In this document: in pieces, positions 43,242 through 52,155 of the stretch | Numbering within the stretch: position 1 is the stretch's first letter | Layout: each line of letters opens with the position of its first letter | Assembly: GCF_003336205.1 (NCBI RefSeq) | Contig: NZ_QPIE01000001.1 | Coordinates: forward strand, 124,001-188,000 | Length of the DNA: 64,000 nucleotides | DNA from: Chryseobacterium lacus | GTDB taxonomy: Bacteria > Bacteroidota > Bacteroidia > Flavobacteriales > Weeksellaceae | Reading direction: 5' to 3' | Translations under genes and position numbers: made by a program | The notes under the pieces: model-generated | The model's database searches: none | The model's input: the letters and a program-made list of their open reading frames with translations, nothing else | What the model was told of the DNA's origin: nothing

Positions 43242-43263
43242 GAACTTTTTAGAAAAAAGTCCA

Positions 43264-43305
43264 AAAAAAAGAGGCTATCTTTACGGACAGCCTCTTTATT
43301 TTTTC
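43264..43305. terminator. bidirectional terminator between the M3 peptidase and rpsO
   Basis: AAAGAGGCT/AGCCTCTTT stem (43268-43276 with 43289-43297). A8 lies on one side and TATTTTTT on the other, so it works on both strands. Confidence 0.85.
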
Positions 43306-43314
43306 ACAGAAAGA

Positions 43315-43584
43315 TTATTTTCTTAATCCTAATTCCGCAATGATTGCTCTGTAACGGGTGATATCTTTCTTTTTAAGATAATCCAGAAGGCTTTTTCTTT
43401 TTCCTACCAGTTTCACCAGCGATCTTTCGGTAGCATAATCTTTATGATTTGCTTTCAAATGACCTGTAAGATGATTGATTCTGAAAGTGAATAATGCAAT
43501 CTGACCTTCAGCAGAACCTGTGTTTTCTGCTTTTCCTCCGTGTTTTGCGAAAATTTCCGCTTTTTTCTCTGATGTTAAGTACAT
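43315..43584 (-). CDS. rpsO: 30S ribosomal protein S15
   Basis: 89 aa, exact family length. Signature regions: NTGSAEGQIALFTFRINHLTGHLKANHKDYATERSL and LVGKRKSLLDYLKKKDITRY. It binds 16S rRNA early in 30S assembly. It is a single-gene unit with a consensus promoter (43621-43650) and a shared terminator. Confidence 0.97.
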   Translation of the reverse strand: MYLTSEKKAEIFAKHGGKAENTGSAEGQIALFTFRINHLTGHLKANHKDYATERSLVKLVGKRKSLLDYLKKKDITRYRAIIAELGLRK

Positions 43585-43620
43585 GCCAATATTATTTAAT
43601 GATTATTATGTAACGAGGTG

Positions 43621-43650
43621 CAAAAGTACAATAATAATATGAACCCGCAA
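43621..43650 (-). promoter_or_regulatory. promoter of rpsO
   Basis: TTTTG ending at 43648, 19 nt, TACTTTTG (43628-43621) on the minus strand. Predicted leader about 30 nt. Confidence 0.65.
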
Positions 43651-43758
43651 AAGCATTTTTATTCTTACAAATACAGCCTTTTAAAAAATGTTAAATATTT
43701 CTTAAATTTTATATAATAAATTTCCGAATTGGCTGTAAATTTGCACATTATCATAACC

Positions 43759-44322
43759 ATGAAAAAAACCGTTAGTATTTTTCTAAGCATGTTGATCCTT
43801 GTAACAGCATGCAAAAATCTGGATGCCCAAGTTCCACAAAAGAATTCGTTTCGTGAAAAAATGGAGGAAAGGACGATTCTTTATTTTGCTCCGGAGATTT
43901 CACCTTATGTCGAAGAAATAAAGGATGCAACTTATGATTCTTTTTTTTCGGCTGTCACCGATAGATTCGCCAAATTAAGAAATCACACGCTTCTCACGGT
44001 GAACACGCCTATTTCCTACGAAAATACAGATGCCGAACTGATTCGCGATATGTGCAAAAACAATAATGCACACTTCGCTGTAGTCCCGAAAGTTAAGTTT
44101 TTTAAAGTCGGAATCGGGCAATTTGTATTTTCCAGCCAAGTAGTAGTGAGCATGAAATTGTATGATGCCGACGGAAATATGCTTTCTGAAAATACTTATG
44201 ATACATTCCGCAGAAAAGCCAGAGTTTTAGGATCTGCAGAAAATTCCATTAAAATAGGAACAAATGGAGTACTAAAAAACCTTGTAAAAGATCTGAAAAA
44301 ACAGAAAACAATTCCGAATTGA
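43759..44322 (+). CDS. hypothetical lipoprotein, 187 aa
   Basis: From the ATG at 43759 a lipoprotein signal peptide ends at LVTAC (Cys18). A start 10 codons upstream would lie inside the -7 element TAAATTTG (43736-43743). The mature part has a mixed alpha/beta pattern (SPYVEEIKDATYDSFFSAVTDRFAKL, then KNNNAHFAVVPKVKFFKVGIG, VVVSMKLYDADGNMLSE). This resembles the nucleotide-sized fold of FlgT/CsgG-like accessory lipoproteins only loosely. No family is recognised. It stands alone upstream of mgtE. Confidence 0.75.
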   Translation: MKKTVSIFLSMLILVTACKNLDAQVPQKNSFREKMEERTILYFAPEISPYVEEIKDATYDSFFSAVTDRFAKLRNHTLLTVNTPISYENTDAELIRDMCKNNNAHFAVVPKVKFFKVGIGQFVFSSQVVVSMKLYDADGNMLSENTYDTFRRKARVLGSAENSIKIGTNGVLKNLVKDLKKQKTIPN

Positions 44323-44405
44323 ATTTCAGTTGAGGAAAAACCTCAGCTCACCTCTTCTCCAGTTTAGATATTTTCAGCTATTTTTGCAACACCTAAAGAA
44401 AAACA

Positions 44406-45725
44406 GTGGAAGCAAAAGAAATGGTATTCAATGCGGCTGATATTGCTGAACGGCTCAGTGAACTGCGCGCCGATGAAAGACTGTTGGCTTTTCTGAAAGT
44501 TCCAAAAGAATATAAAGCAGATGTATTCACGCATTTAGATGCGAATTTTCAGGAAGAAACTATACGGAGTATCGGCAGCGAAGAAGTTTCTGAACTTTTG
44601 AATGCCATGCCGCCGGATGACAGAACCATTCTTTTTGAAGATTTTCCCGATGAACTGATTAAATATTCCATCAACCTGCTCAATCCTCAGGAACGCCGAA
44701 TTGCGCTGAAACTATTGGGTTATCACGAGGACAGTATTGCGAGGATGATGACTCCTTATTACATACAGATTCGTAAAGAATGGACTGTAAAACGCTGTTT
44801 TGAACAAATCAAAAAAGTAGGCCGGAAAGTGGAAACACTCAACTATTTGTATGTTGTAGACGAACGCAACCGGCTCACTGATGATCTTGATATCCGAAAT
44901 CTCTTATTGGCCGATGAAGATCAGCTTGTATCAGATCTTACCGACAGCCATTATGTTGCCATCACCACGACTACTTCAAAAGAAGATGCCGTTCAGTATT
45001 TCGAAAAATACGACCGAAACGCTCTTCCTATTGTTACGGAATCCGGCGTATTGGTAGGAATCGTAACGATAGATGATATTCTGGATCAGATTGAACTTCA
45101 GAATACCGAGGATATTCAGAAATTCGGAGGTATGGAAGCGCTGGACGAACCTTATCTTCAGACTCATTGGTTTGAGATGATAAAGAAAAGAGGGTTTTGG
45201 CTTATTGTCCTTTTTTTTCTGCAACTTATTACAGCTTCGGTGATGGGACATTATGAAGTGGAAATTGAAAAAGCCGTGGTTCTGACTCTTTTTATACCAT
45301 TAATTATTTCGAGTGGCGGAAACTCCGGATCTCAGGCTGCGACCCTTATTATCCGTGCGATGGCGCTTCAGGAAGTAACGCTGAAAGACTGGTGGACGGT
45401 GATGAGGAAAGAAGTCATTACAGGTCTTTTTCTGGGAAGTTTATTAGGAATTTTCGGTTTTATGAGAATTATGGTCTGGCAGAAACTCGGCTGGTTCGAC
45501 TATGGTGAATATTGGTTTTACATTGGTTTGAGTGCTGCGGTTTCCTTAGCGATGATCGTTCTCTGGGGAACGCTTTCAGGCTCTATGGTTCCTTTTATTC
45601 TGAAAAAATTCAATCTGGATCCTGCTACTTCGTCTGCACCTTTTGTTGCTACTTTGGTGGACGTTACCGGACTTATCATTTATTTTACCATTGCTGCCAT
45701 GCTGCTTACCGGAAAACTTCTTTAA
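44406..45725 (+). CDS. mgtE: MgtE-type magnesium transporter
   Basis: 439 aa. The cytosolic N-domain superhelix (residues ~10-125, [19 protein letters not shown]) is followed by tandem CBS domains (~130-250, [29 protein letters not shown]). Five membrane helices follow, with the pore motif [14 protein letters not shown] (~300). It imports Mg2+ and is gated by Mg2+ binding to the N and CBS domains. The start is GTG at 44406; an ATG 5 codons later is an alternative. A TATTTTTG element (44379-44386) precedes it. Confidence 0.95.
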   Translation: MEAKEMVFNAADIAERLSELRADERLLAFLKVPKEYKADVFTHLDANFQEETIRSIGSEEVSELLNAMPPDDRTILFEDFPDELIKYSINLLNPQERRIALKLLGYHEDSIARMMTPYYIQIRKEWTVKRCFEQIKKVGRKVETLNYLYVVDERNRLTDDLDIRNLLLADEDQLVSDLTDSHYVAITTTTSKEDAVQYFEKYDRNALPIVTESGVLVGIVTIDDILDQIELQNTEDIQKFGGMEALDEPYLQTHWFEMIKKRGFWLIVLFFLQLITASVMGHYEVEIEKAVVLTLFIPLIISSGGNSGSQAATLIIRAMALQEVTLKDWWTVMRKEVITGLFLGSLLGIFGFMRIMVWQKLGWFDYGEYWFYIGLSAAVSLAMIVLWGTLSGSMVPFILKKFNLDPATSSAPFVATLVDVTGLIIYFTIAAMLLTGKLL

Positions 45726-45734
45726 CAAAGCTAC

Positions 45735-46457
45735 ATGAGGATTATTTCTTTAGTTCCTTCCATCACAGAAACTTTGTTTGATTTCGGCCTGAACCCCGAT
45801 CAGATAGTAGGAAGAACAAAATTCTGCATTCATCCTGAAGAGAAAATAAAATCGGTGGAAATGATCGGCGGAACCAAAAATCTGAACATAGAGAAAATAA
45901 AAGCACTGAAACCCGACCTCATCATCGGCAATAAGGAAGAAAACACCAAAGAACAGGTGGAAATTTTGATGAAGGAATTCAAAGTCTGGATTACGGATAT
46001 ACAAAATTTAGAGGATAACAGAAACTTTATATCAGAATTAGGATATATTCTTCAGCAGCAACCCGTTGCCGAAAAAATAAATTCTGAAACGGAAGAAATA
46101 TTCAGTGAATTTGAGATCGAAAATCGCAGAAAAGCAGCGTATCTTATTTGGAAAAATCCTTATATGACGGTGGGTTCAGATACCTTTATTCACGATATTA
46201 TGAAGAAACTCGGATTTGAAAATATCTTTAGAAATCAATTGCGATATCCTGCTATTACTTCTGATGAACTACAAAATGCAGATTACATTTTACTTTCATC
46301 AGAACCTTTTCCTTTCAGGGAAAAACATGCTGAGGAACTCAAAAAAATACTTCCTGAAACTAAGATTATTCTGGTAGATGGCGAAGCTTTTTCCTGGTTC
46401 GGATCGCGGCCTTCAAAAAGCGGTGCTTATTACCGATCGATTCTTGAAAGTTTATAA
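45735..46457 (+). CDS. BtuF-like helical-backbone metal/corrinoid-binding protein
   Basis: 240 aa. The ABC-type periplasmic binding fold of cluster A-II is evident: RIISLVPSITETLFDFGL, IEKIKALKPDLIIGNKEENT, and the long helix between lobes. Unusually, the domain begins at residue 2 with no signal peptide, so the protein should be cytoplasmic or exported by another route. Similar leaderless BtuF-like proteins are common in Bacteroidota, as far as I recall. It follows mgtE by 9 bp and overlaps the end of the convergent GAF gene by 6 bp. Confidence 0.85.
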   Translation: MRIISLVPSITETLFDFGLNPDQIVGRTKFCIHPEEKIKSVEMIGGTKNLNIEKIKALKPDLIIGNKEENTKEQVEILMKEFKVWITDIQNLEDNRNFISELGYILQQQPVAEKINSETEEIFSEFEIENRRKAAYLIWKNPYMTVGSDTFIHDIMKKLGFENIFRNQLRYPAITSDELQNADYILLSSEPFPFREKHAEELKKILPETKIILVDGEAFSWFGSRPSKSGAYYRSILESL

Positions 46458-46901
46458 AATTTCTGAAAGTTTATCACACAGCCATTCCATCAGATGACGG
46501 TCTTCTTCGGTAAAAGGATTGATGCTGTGAGAATCAATATCAATCTGCCCGATATTTTTCCCATTTCTAAAAATCGGAACCACCAATTCAGCTTTGGTTT
46601 CTATGGAACAGGCAAGGTAATTATCTTCCGCTCGCACATCCGGAACCAAAAGTGTTTGCCCAGAAACTGCAACCTGACCGCAAATCCCTCTTCCATAAGG
46701 AATTACGGTATGATCGGTAGGAGCGCCAACATAAGGACCCAGAACCAACTCGTCTTTCTCTCCGTTTTTAAAATAAAATCCCACCCAATTGAAATACGGA
46801 ATTTCCTGATTCAGAAGATGGCAAATTTTCTCCAGCTTCTCCTCAGTATTCATTTTCGGGCTTTCGATGAGTGTGGAAAGTCTTTTTTTAAGATGTGACA
46901 T
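46452..46901 (-). CDS. GAF-domain free methionine-R-sulfoxide reductase
   Basis: 149 aa, one GAF domain. The fRMsr hallmarks are NWVGFYF, LGPYVGAPTDHTVIPYGRGICGQVA and ACSIETKAELVVPIF, with the two cysteines that form the catalytic disulfide. The domain ends in IDIDSHSINPFTEED. It reduces free methionine (R)-sulfoxide, an oxidative-stress repair step in the cytoplasm. It lies 10 bp downstream of the 478-aa gene and is probably cotranscribed. Confidence 0.93.
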   Translation of the reverse strand: MSHLKKRLSTLIESPKMNTEEKLEKICHLLNQEIPYFNWVGFYFKNGEKDELVLGPYVGAPTDHTVIPYGRGICGQVAVSGQTLLVPDVRAEDNYLACSIETKAELVVPIFRNGKNIGQIDIDSHSINPFTEEDRHLMEWLCDKLSEIL

Positions 46902-46911
46902 TTTTTTAAAT

Positions 46912-48348
46912 TTAGGTGAATTCGCGCAACGATACCTCTTCTTTATATCCGAACATTCCTTTGTCTTTTATCATTTCAGCAACACCTTCAGGAACCTGAT
47001 TTTCCCAGCCGGTTTCAGCGTGTACGATTTTTTTGAGGATTTCTCTGGAATATATTTCAGAATAATTCGGATTATAGAACTTAATATCTTTTATTCGTTT
47101 GTTGTGTTTGAAATATTTATAAAGTTCTTTCAGGTTGTCGTTCACTTTCAGGTTGTTGGAATCCAGCAATTCCCCCGTTTCAGGATCTTTATAAGGGTAC
47201 AGATAAACGGTCATATCATTTCTGAAAAACTTACCGAAAGCCTCTAAAATTCCTCCCGATAAGTTTTTATAATAATTCTCATCGAACACCATTAGCAGGT
47301 TGTTCACTCCCATTGCAATTCCGATTTTATGCCCAGTAAAAGTGGAGAAATAATCGATAAGACGATAGTATTCTGAAAAATTTGAGATAATAACGGTGTA
47401 GCCCAACTGCGCCAGAACATCTACCCTGTCGAGAAAATCACGCTCATCAATATCGCCATCTCCTTTCAGATTAGAAATAGTAATTTCGAATAATACTTCC
47501 GTATTTTCCGGCGTACAACCGGTATCTTCCCGAAAAACTTTCAATCCGCTTTCGAACATATCGATATTCACTTTCGTAACAGGCCTAAAACTCCCTCTCA
47601 CCGCAAAAATATTTTTTCGGTACAGCATATCTGCGGGCAACATATTTTTACCATCGGGATTAAAAATAACGGCATCCGTCATTCCGTTTTTCACCAGCTG
47701 CAGGCTCATCAATCTGTTATCAACATATTCAAACGCAGGACCTGTGAAATCAATCATATCAATTTCCAGATCATCCAGAGCAATATCATCGTACAGAGAT
47801 TCTATCAACCTCCGTGGATTATCATTATAGAAAAAAGCTCCATAAATAAGGTTTACACCCAGATTTCCGAGCGTTTCCTGCTGTAGTGTCGTATTATTCT
47901 CTTTGAATTTGACATGAATTACCACTTCGCTGTACCCTTCATGTTCATCACGCTGGAAACGGACTCCAGCCCAGCCATGGCCTTTGAATGTTTTTTCAAA
48001 ATTAATCGTAGTAACCGTATTGGCATACGAAAAAAAACGTCTTCCAGGATGATCTTCTCTCGAAAGGCGTTCTTCAATAAGTGCTACTTCATACCGAAGC
48101 ATCTTTCGAAGTCGGTTCTGCGTGACATAACGGTTTTGGGTTTCCTTTCCATAAATTGCATCTGAAAATTCCTTATCATAGGCAGACATTGCTTTGGCAA
48201 TTGTTTTAGAAGCGCCACCAGCACGGAAAAAATGGCGAACCGTTTCCTGTCCGGCTCCTATTTCTGCAAAAGTTCCGTAGATATTAGAATCGAGATTTAT
48301 AGCTAAAGCTTTTTGCTTTGGAGTAAGTTTTTGCTTAATCAAAGACAT
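46912..48348 (-). CDS. conserved protein of unknown function, 478 aa
   Basis: A large soluble protein that I recognise only as a widely conserved Bacteroidota protein, which databases often label 'TonB-dependent receptor' or nucleotide adenylyltransferase-like. The sequence supports neither: there is no signal peptide and no outer-membrane strand pattern. It begins LTPKQKALAINLDSNIYGTFAEIGAGQETVRHF. It contains FFSYANTVTTINFEKTFKGHGWAGVRFQ and LGNLGVNLIYGAFF, and ends with a nucleotide-fold-like half (VDVLAQLGYTVIISNFSEYY, KIGIAMGVNNLL). The motif AEIGAGQETVRHF looks like a catalytic or cofactor region. Cytoplasmic enzyme of unknown reaction. Confidence 0.8.
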   Translation of the reverse strand: MSLIKQKLTPKQKALAINLDSNIYGTFAEIGAGQETVRHFFRAGGASKTIAKAMSAYDKEFSDAIYGKETQNRYVTQNRLRKMLRYEVALIEERLSREDHPGRRFFSYANTVTTINFEKTFKGHGWAGVRFQRDEHEGYSEVVIHVKFKENNTTLQQETLGNLGVNLIYGAFFYNDNPRRLIESLYDDIALDDLEIDMIDFTGPAFEYVDNRLMSLQLVKNGMTDAVIFNPDGKNMLPADMLYRKNIFAVRGSFRPVTKVNIDMFESGLKVFREDTGCTPENTEVLFEITISNLKGDGDIDERDFLDRVDVLAQLGYTVIISNFSEYYRLIDYFSTFTGHKIGIAMGVNNLLMVFDENYYKNLSGGILEAFGKFFRNDMTVYLYPYKDPETGELLDSNNLKVNDNLKELYKYFKHNKRIKDIKFYNPNYSEIYSREILKKIVHAETGWENQVPEGVAEMIKDKGMFGYKEEVSLREFT

Positions 48349-48394
48349 TTTTGAAATTTTTGTAAATTTACGAAATTAACACAACATTAAAAGA

Positions 48395-49159
48395 ATGCAG
48401 CTGAAATTTTTAGGAACCGGAACTTCCCAGGGAATCCCAGTAATAGGCTGCAACTGCAAGGTGTGCCTTTCTCAGGATCCCAAAGACACCCGTTTTCGCG
48501 CGTCGGTTCTTATTACCACAGAACAGGACAGGAAAATTCTGATCGATTGCGGCCCGGATTTCCGGCAACAAATGCTGATGAATAAGGAACAGAATGTAGA
48601 TGCAATCCTGCTTACTCACGAGCATAACGATCACCTTATCGGGCTGGACGATGTGCGGCCTTTGATTTTCAAAAATAAAAAAGACATGCCGGTACATTGC
48701 AGCAAGCGCGTTGCGGATGAAATAAAACTGAGGTTTCCCTATGCTTTTGCCGAAGTGAAATATCCTGGTGCGCCTTCATTTGAACTGCATGAGATCAGCG
48801 AACGGTTTCAGATTTTAGATGCTGAAATAGAGTCGGTGGAAGTGATGCATGACCAACTGCGAATTCATGGATTTAAATTTAAAAATCTCGTGTATATAAC
48901 AGACGCCAGTTTTATTTCTGAAAAAGAAAAACAGAAACTAATGAATCTAGATCACTTGATCCTGAACTGCATCAGGAAGGAAAATCCGCATCCGGCACAT
49001 TTCATTTTGTCTGATATTTTGCGGCTGGACGAAGAATTGAAACCGAAGAATCTTTATTTGACGCACATCAGTCATCATTTCGGAAAGTACACTGAAGAAC
49101 ATAAACTGCTTCCCGATCACATTCATATTGCTTTCGACGGACAGGAAATTAATTTTTAA
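48395..49159 (+). CDS. PhnP-like metallo-beta-lactamase-fold hydrolase
   Basis: 254 aa. The MBL metal site is LTHEHNDHLIGLDD (H-x-H-x-D-H, residues ~75), with a His near 245 in THISHHFG completing it. The N-terminal G-T-G-T-S-Q-G-I-P-V-I-G-C-x-C start, with more Cys following (KVCLSQDP), is typical of the PhnP phosphodiesterase branch. It probably cleaves cyclic or linear phosphodiesters; no phosphonate genes are nearby. It is divergent from the 478-aa gene. Confidence 0.92.
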   Translation: MQLKFLGTGTSQGIPVIGCNCKVCLSQDPKDTRFRASVLITTEQDRKILIDCGPDFRQQMLMNKEQNVDAILLTHEHNDHLIGLDDVRPLIFKNKKDMPVHCSKRVADEIKLRFPYAFAEVKYPGAPSFELHEISERFQILDAEIESVEVMHDQLRIHGFKFKNLVYITDASFISEKEKQKLMNLDHLILNCIRKENPHPAHFILSDILRLDEELKPKNLYLTHISHHFGKYTEEHKLLPDHIHIAFDGQEINF

Positions 49160-49207
49160 ACCATAAAAAATTCCGATAAAAAATTAAATTTTTCTATAAA
49201 ATTATTA

Positions 49208-49215
49208 TATATTTG
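49208..49215 (+). promoter_or_regulatory. -7 element of the tRNA gene
   Basis: TATATTTG fits TAnnTTTG; transcription would start about 8-10 nt upstream of the mature tRNA. Confidence 0.5.
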
Positions 49216-49229
49216 CACACCATTTTCAA

Positions 49230-49311
49230 GCCCAGATGGCGGAATTGGTAGACGCGTTGGTCTCAAACACCAATGCCGCGAGGCGTGCCGGTTCGATTCC
49301 GGCTCTGGGTA
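49230..49311 (+). tRNA. tRNA-Leu (anticodon CAA)
   Basis: A class II tRNA with a long variable arm. Acceptor GCCCAGA/TCTGGGT, D-arm GCGGAATTGGTAGACGC, and anticodon stem TTGGT/ACCAA around CTCAAAC, which gives anticodon CAA and reads UUG. The variable arm TGCCGCGAGGCGTG is followed by T-arm CCGGTTCGATTCCGG. Discriminator base A at 49311; the CCA end is not encoded (CTA follows). A reading frame across it is spurious. Confidence 0.97.
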
Positions 49312-49315
49312 CTAC

Positions 49316-49349
49316 ACCGAAAAGTAATTTATGCTTTTCGGTTTTTTTA
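49316..49349 (+). terminator. terminator of tRNA-Leu
   Basis: CCGAAAAG/CTTTTCGG stem (49317-49324 with 49334-49341) followed by T7. Confidence 0.9.
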
Positions 49350-49668
49350 TTTTCTAAAACCAATAATTTAATCATTTTCTTTTTAATAATATACTATTTA
49401 TTACTGATAGTTGTCATGTAATTATAATACTCCTCTCCAATACACTGATAAATTGATAATTAATGGGATATTTATTTTTGAAATCCTCATACAATACGAT
49501 TAATCATATGAATAATTCAATATTATTCTGCTTTATTAATGCCATACTGTAACAATATACAGAAATTCAAGATATATATCATAAAAAAAAGCATCATCTA
49601 ATTATTATATCTCAATGAATCAGCATACCTTTGAATAAGAAAATTAGAAACAATTAAAACCTTTTATT
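49350..49668. other. AT-rich intergenic region with -7 element of the YceI gene
   Basis: About 320 bp with no gene. TACCTTTG at 49626-49633 fits the -7 consensus and gives a leader of about 30 nt before the ATG at 49669; no TTG stands at the -33 position. Confidence 0.45.
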
Positions 49669-50199
49669 ATGAAACCGAAAGTAAATTTAAAAAGACTGAT
49701 GTTGGTATTCGTTTTCTTCGCAGGATTATTTTCCGCACAAAATATAACAGGAAAATCTGTTAAGATCACGGTATCCGGAACCTCTCCGATGCATGACTGG
49801 AGCATGACTTCTTCTTCGGGCGATTTCAGTGCTTCTGTGAACGGTAACATTATTAATAATGTTAAATTCAGTACTCCGGCAGCACAACTGAAAAGCACAA
49901 AAGGAAAAATGATGGATAATAAAGCCCACAAAGCTTTGAAATCTGATAAAAATCCCAATATCACTTTTACTGCTTCTTCCTTGAACTTCGGTAAAAGTAC
50001 GTTGGCAGGAAAACTGACCATCGCCGGAGCAACCAAAGATGTAAATTTCCCGGTAACTGTAGTAAAAAATGGTAATTCTTACACGATCTCCGGTACAGAA
50101 AGCATTTTACTCTCATCTTTTAATATGGAAAGACCCGGATTTATGGGAGTGAAAACAGGAGACGGAGTTACAATCGCTGTAACCATCAACGCTAATTAA
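49669..50199 (+). CDS. YceI-family periplasmic protein
   Basis: 176 aa. The signal peptide ends near GLFSAQ (residue ~24). The YceI lipocalin-like barrel is shown by SGTSPMHDWSMTSSSGDFSA and MMDNKAHKALKSDKNPNITFTASSL. It continues with LAGKLTIAGATKDVNFPVTV and ILLSSFNMERPGFMGVKTGD. YceI proteins bind isoprenoid-type lipids such as polyprenyl chains in the periplasm. It is the first of a cluster with a porin and a second YceI-like gene, 25 bp before the porin. Confidence 0.93.
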   Translation: MKPKVNLKRLMLVFVFFAGLFSAQNITGKSVKITVSGTSPMHDWSMTSSSGDFSASVNGNIINNVKFSTPAAQLKSTKGKMMDNKAHKALKSDKNPNITFTASSLNFGKSTLAGKLTIAGATKDVNFPVTVVKNGNSYTISGTESILLSSFNMERPGFMGVKTGDGVTIAVTINAN

Positions 50200-50224
50200 T
50201 GTTTAATAAAATAAATTTAAAAAT

Positions 50225-51580
50225 ATGAAAACCTCAATGATTAAAATCTCCGCCGCAGCTTTTATTTTTGCCGCAGGATTAATGAACGCGCAGGAAGACA
50301 CTCCCTCGATGAGATCATATCTTGCACCGGAAAAATACAGCAAAAACGTATTTGAAGATCCCAAAATTGAAGCTCCCGATTATAGTGGAGTGAAAGTAAC
50401 CGTAGGTGGCGATTTCGCCCTTCAGTTCCAGTCTTTGAAACACAGTACAGAAGCAGCTTCTCTGGGAACCCTCAACACAACCGGAGGGACAACAGGACTT
50501 CCCCCAGTACCCAACACACTGAGAGTAATGGGATCAGATTTTAACCTTCCTACAGCGAATCTGGATGTGAATGCTTATCTTTCTAAAGGGGTAAAACTTC
50601 ACCTAAGAACGTATCTTTCTGCAAGACACCATAACGAAGCCTGGGTGAAAGGTGGTTATCTGCAAATAGACAATCTGGATTTTATTCAGGAAGGATTTGC
50701 ATCTGAAATCATGAAACATGCCCGTGTTAAGGTAGGTATGGATGAACTGAACTACGGTGATGCCCATTTCAGAAGAACTGACAACGGAAAAGCACTTACC
50801 AATCCTTTCGTAGGAAATTATATTATGGACAGTTTTACTACTGAAGCATTCGGTGAAGTATATGGTTTTTATAACAACTTCGTAGGGATGATTGGGGTTT
50901 CCAATGGTAAACTGAACCAAACTGCTGTGAAAGGTGTTAGTGATAACGCTCCTTCCATTTATGCAAAATTGGCGTATGACAAGCAAATTCAAAGTGATCT
51001 GAGAGTAAGACTTTCCGGATCTGTAATAAAAACAGACGGACTTTCCACAGGACAGTATCTTTATAGTGGCGACAGAGCAGGATCCAGATATTATTATGTT
51101 TTATTAACTGAAAATGACCTGATGGGAACCAATAATTACGCAACCGGAAGATTCAACCCTAATTTCAGAAAAATGCTGGCGTTCCAGATAAATCCTTTTA
51201 TTAAATATCAGGGATTGGAATTCTTCGGACTTTTTGAACACGTATCCGGTAACAGGCTCGTCAACGCGACTACCGAAAGAGATACTGACGGTTCTTACAC
51301 CCAACTGGGAGCAGAATTGCTGTACAGATTAGGAAATAAAGAGCAGTTTTACTTAGGCGGAAGATACAACAGCGTTACCGGTAAAGACTGGAAAGACGCT
51401 CCGGAAAGAAAAATAAACCGTTTCAATATCGGCGGCGGCTGGTATATGACTCCCAATGTCCTGGCAAAAATAGAATATGTAAACCAAGAATATAATAACA
51501 GTGATGTATGGGGACCAACCAACGCACTGAAGGGAGGAAAGTTTAACGGTGTAATGCTGGAAGCAACTATCGGTTTCTAA
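50225..51580 (+). CDS. outer-membrane beta-barrel porin-like protein, 451 aa
   Basis: Signal peptide residues 1-~23 (AAFIFAAGLMNAQ). The rest shows the alternating strands of a 16- to 18-strand barrel, with aromatic girdles and a C-terminal Phe (GGKFNGVMLEATIGF). A probable periplasmic N-terminal extension comes first (~24-60), then GGDFALQFQSLKH and VNAYLSKGVKLHLRTYLSARHHNEAW. It resembles phosphate-selective or alginate-export porins in outline, but no specific family can be named. It lies between two YceI-like genes, in one operon with the upstream one, and ends at a terminator. Confidence 0.85.
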   Translation: MKTSMIKISAAAFIFAAGLMNAQEDTPSMRSYLAPEKYSKNVFEDPKIEAPDYSGVKVTVGGDFALQFQSLKHSTEAASLGTLNTTGGTTGLPPVPNTLRVMGSDFNLPTANLDVNAYLSKGVKLHLRTYLSARHHNEAWVKGGYLQIDNLDFIQEGFASEIMKHARVKVGMDELNYGDAHFRRTDNGKALTNPFVGNYIMDSFTTEAFGEVYGFYNNFVGMIGVSNGKLNQTAVKGVSDNAPSIYAKLAYDKQIQSDLRVRLSGSVIKTDGLSTGQYLYSGDRAGSRYYYVLLTENDLMGTNNYATGRFNPNFRKMLAFQINPFIKYQGLEFFGLFEHVSGNRLVNATTERDTDGSYTQLGAELLYRLGNKEQFYLGGRYNSVTGKDWKDAPERKINRFNIGGGWYMTPNVLAKIEYVNQEYNNSDVWGPTNALKGGKFNGVMLEATIGF

Positions 51581-51600
51581 TAAGTAGTTTTTTCATGATG

Positions 51601-51633
51601 AAGGGGGCATATTTCTTGTGCTCCCTTTTTTTA
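51601..51633 (+). terminator. terminator after the porin gene
   Basis: AAGGGGGCA/TGCTCCCTT stem (51601-51609 with 51619-51627, one G-T pair) followed by a T-run. It overlaps the upstream part of the next reading frame and so supports that gene's later start. Confidence 0.85.
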
Positions 51634-51645
51634 AAAATTATGGTG

Positions 51646-52149
51646 ATGAAAAATTTAGCATTTCTATTGTCACTCCTTATTTCAGGGTTACTTTTTTCTC
51701 AGGGGAACAGTGTGGTTGTGAATGGAAAAACAAATGTTAACACATTCAAATGTACCCACGACAAATTCAATCAGGCCAGCAATAATTATTCTTTTAAAAA
51801 AGATCAATTACCATATTTACAGTTGGAGGTCAATCATTTCGACTGCAAAAACCGAATCATGACACAGGATCTGAGAAAAACCTTAAAAGCAGACCATTTC
51901 CCGACAATGTATGTTCGGTTTCTAAGTTTTCAGAAAGTAAGTGAAAAGCAATATACCGCGACCATAGAAGTGAAACTTACCGGAAAAATCCGGAATTATA
52001 CCACCAGTTTTTATCCTGTCAATAATACTTTAGTTGGAAGAGAGTATGTTCGTTTTAGTGATTTCGGCCTGAAAGCTCCCACCAAAATGGGAGGAATGAT
52101 CGTTGTGGAAGATCAGCTCAATCTCATTCTCACCCTCAATCATTTATAA
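51646..52149 (+). CDS. YceI-like exported protein
   Basis: 167 aa from the ATG at 51646 (51640 is also possible). The longer frame from 51595 crosses the terminator and gives a poor leader. The signal peptide ends near GLLFSQ. The mature part keeps the YceI pattern in a diverged form: VVNGKTNVNTFKCTHD, LRKTLKADHFPTMYVRFLSF, and ATIEVKLTGKIRNYTTSFYPV. It is separated from the porin by a terminator, so it may be transcribed partly by read-through. It is a likely partner of the YceI protein and porin. Confidence 0.85.
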   Translation: MKNLAFLLSLLISGLLFSQGNSVVVNGKTNVNTFKCTHDKFNQASNNYSFKKDQLPYLQLEVNHFDCKNRIMTQDLRKTLKADHFPTMYVRFLSFQKVSEKQYTATIEVKLTGKIRNYTTSFYPVNNTLVGREYVRFSDFGLKAPTKMGGMIVVEDQLNLILTLNHL

Positions 52150-52155
52150 AACATT

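Noticed and set aside
44327-44348. Hairpin AGTTGAGG/CCTCAGCT after the 187-aa lipoprotein gene as a terminator
   Set aside because: The 8-bp stem includes a G-T pair and no T-run follows on either strand.
46912-48348. Annotation as TonB-dependent receptor
   Set aside because: No signal peptide, TonB box, plug or barrel strands are present.
49236-49421. 61-aa plus-strand reading frame
   Set aside because: It starts inside tRNA-Leu and reads through its terminator.
51595-51645. Upstream ATG extending the second YceI-like protein
   Set aside because: The extension runs through the porin terminator hairpin and spoils the signal peptide.
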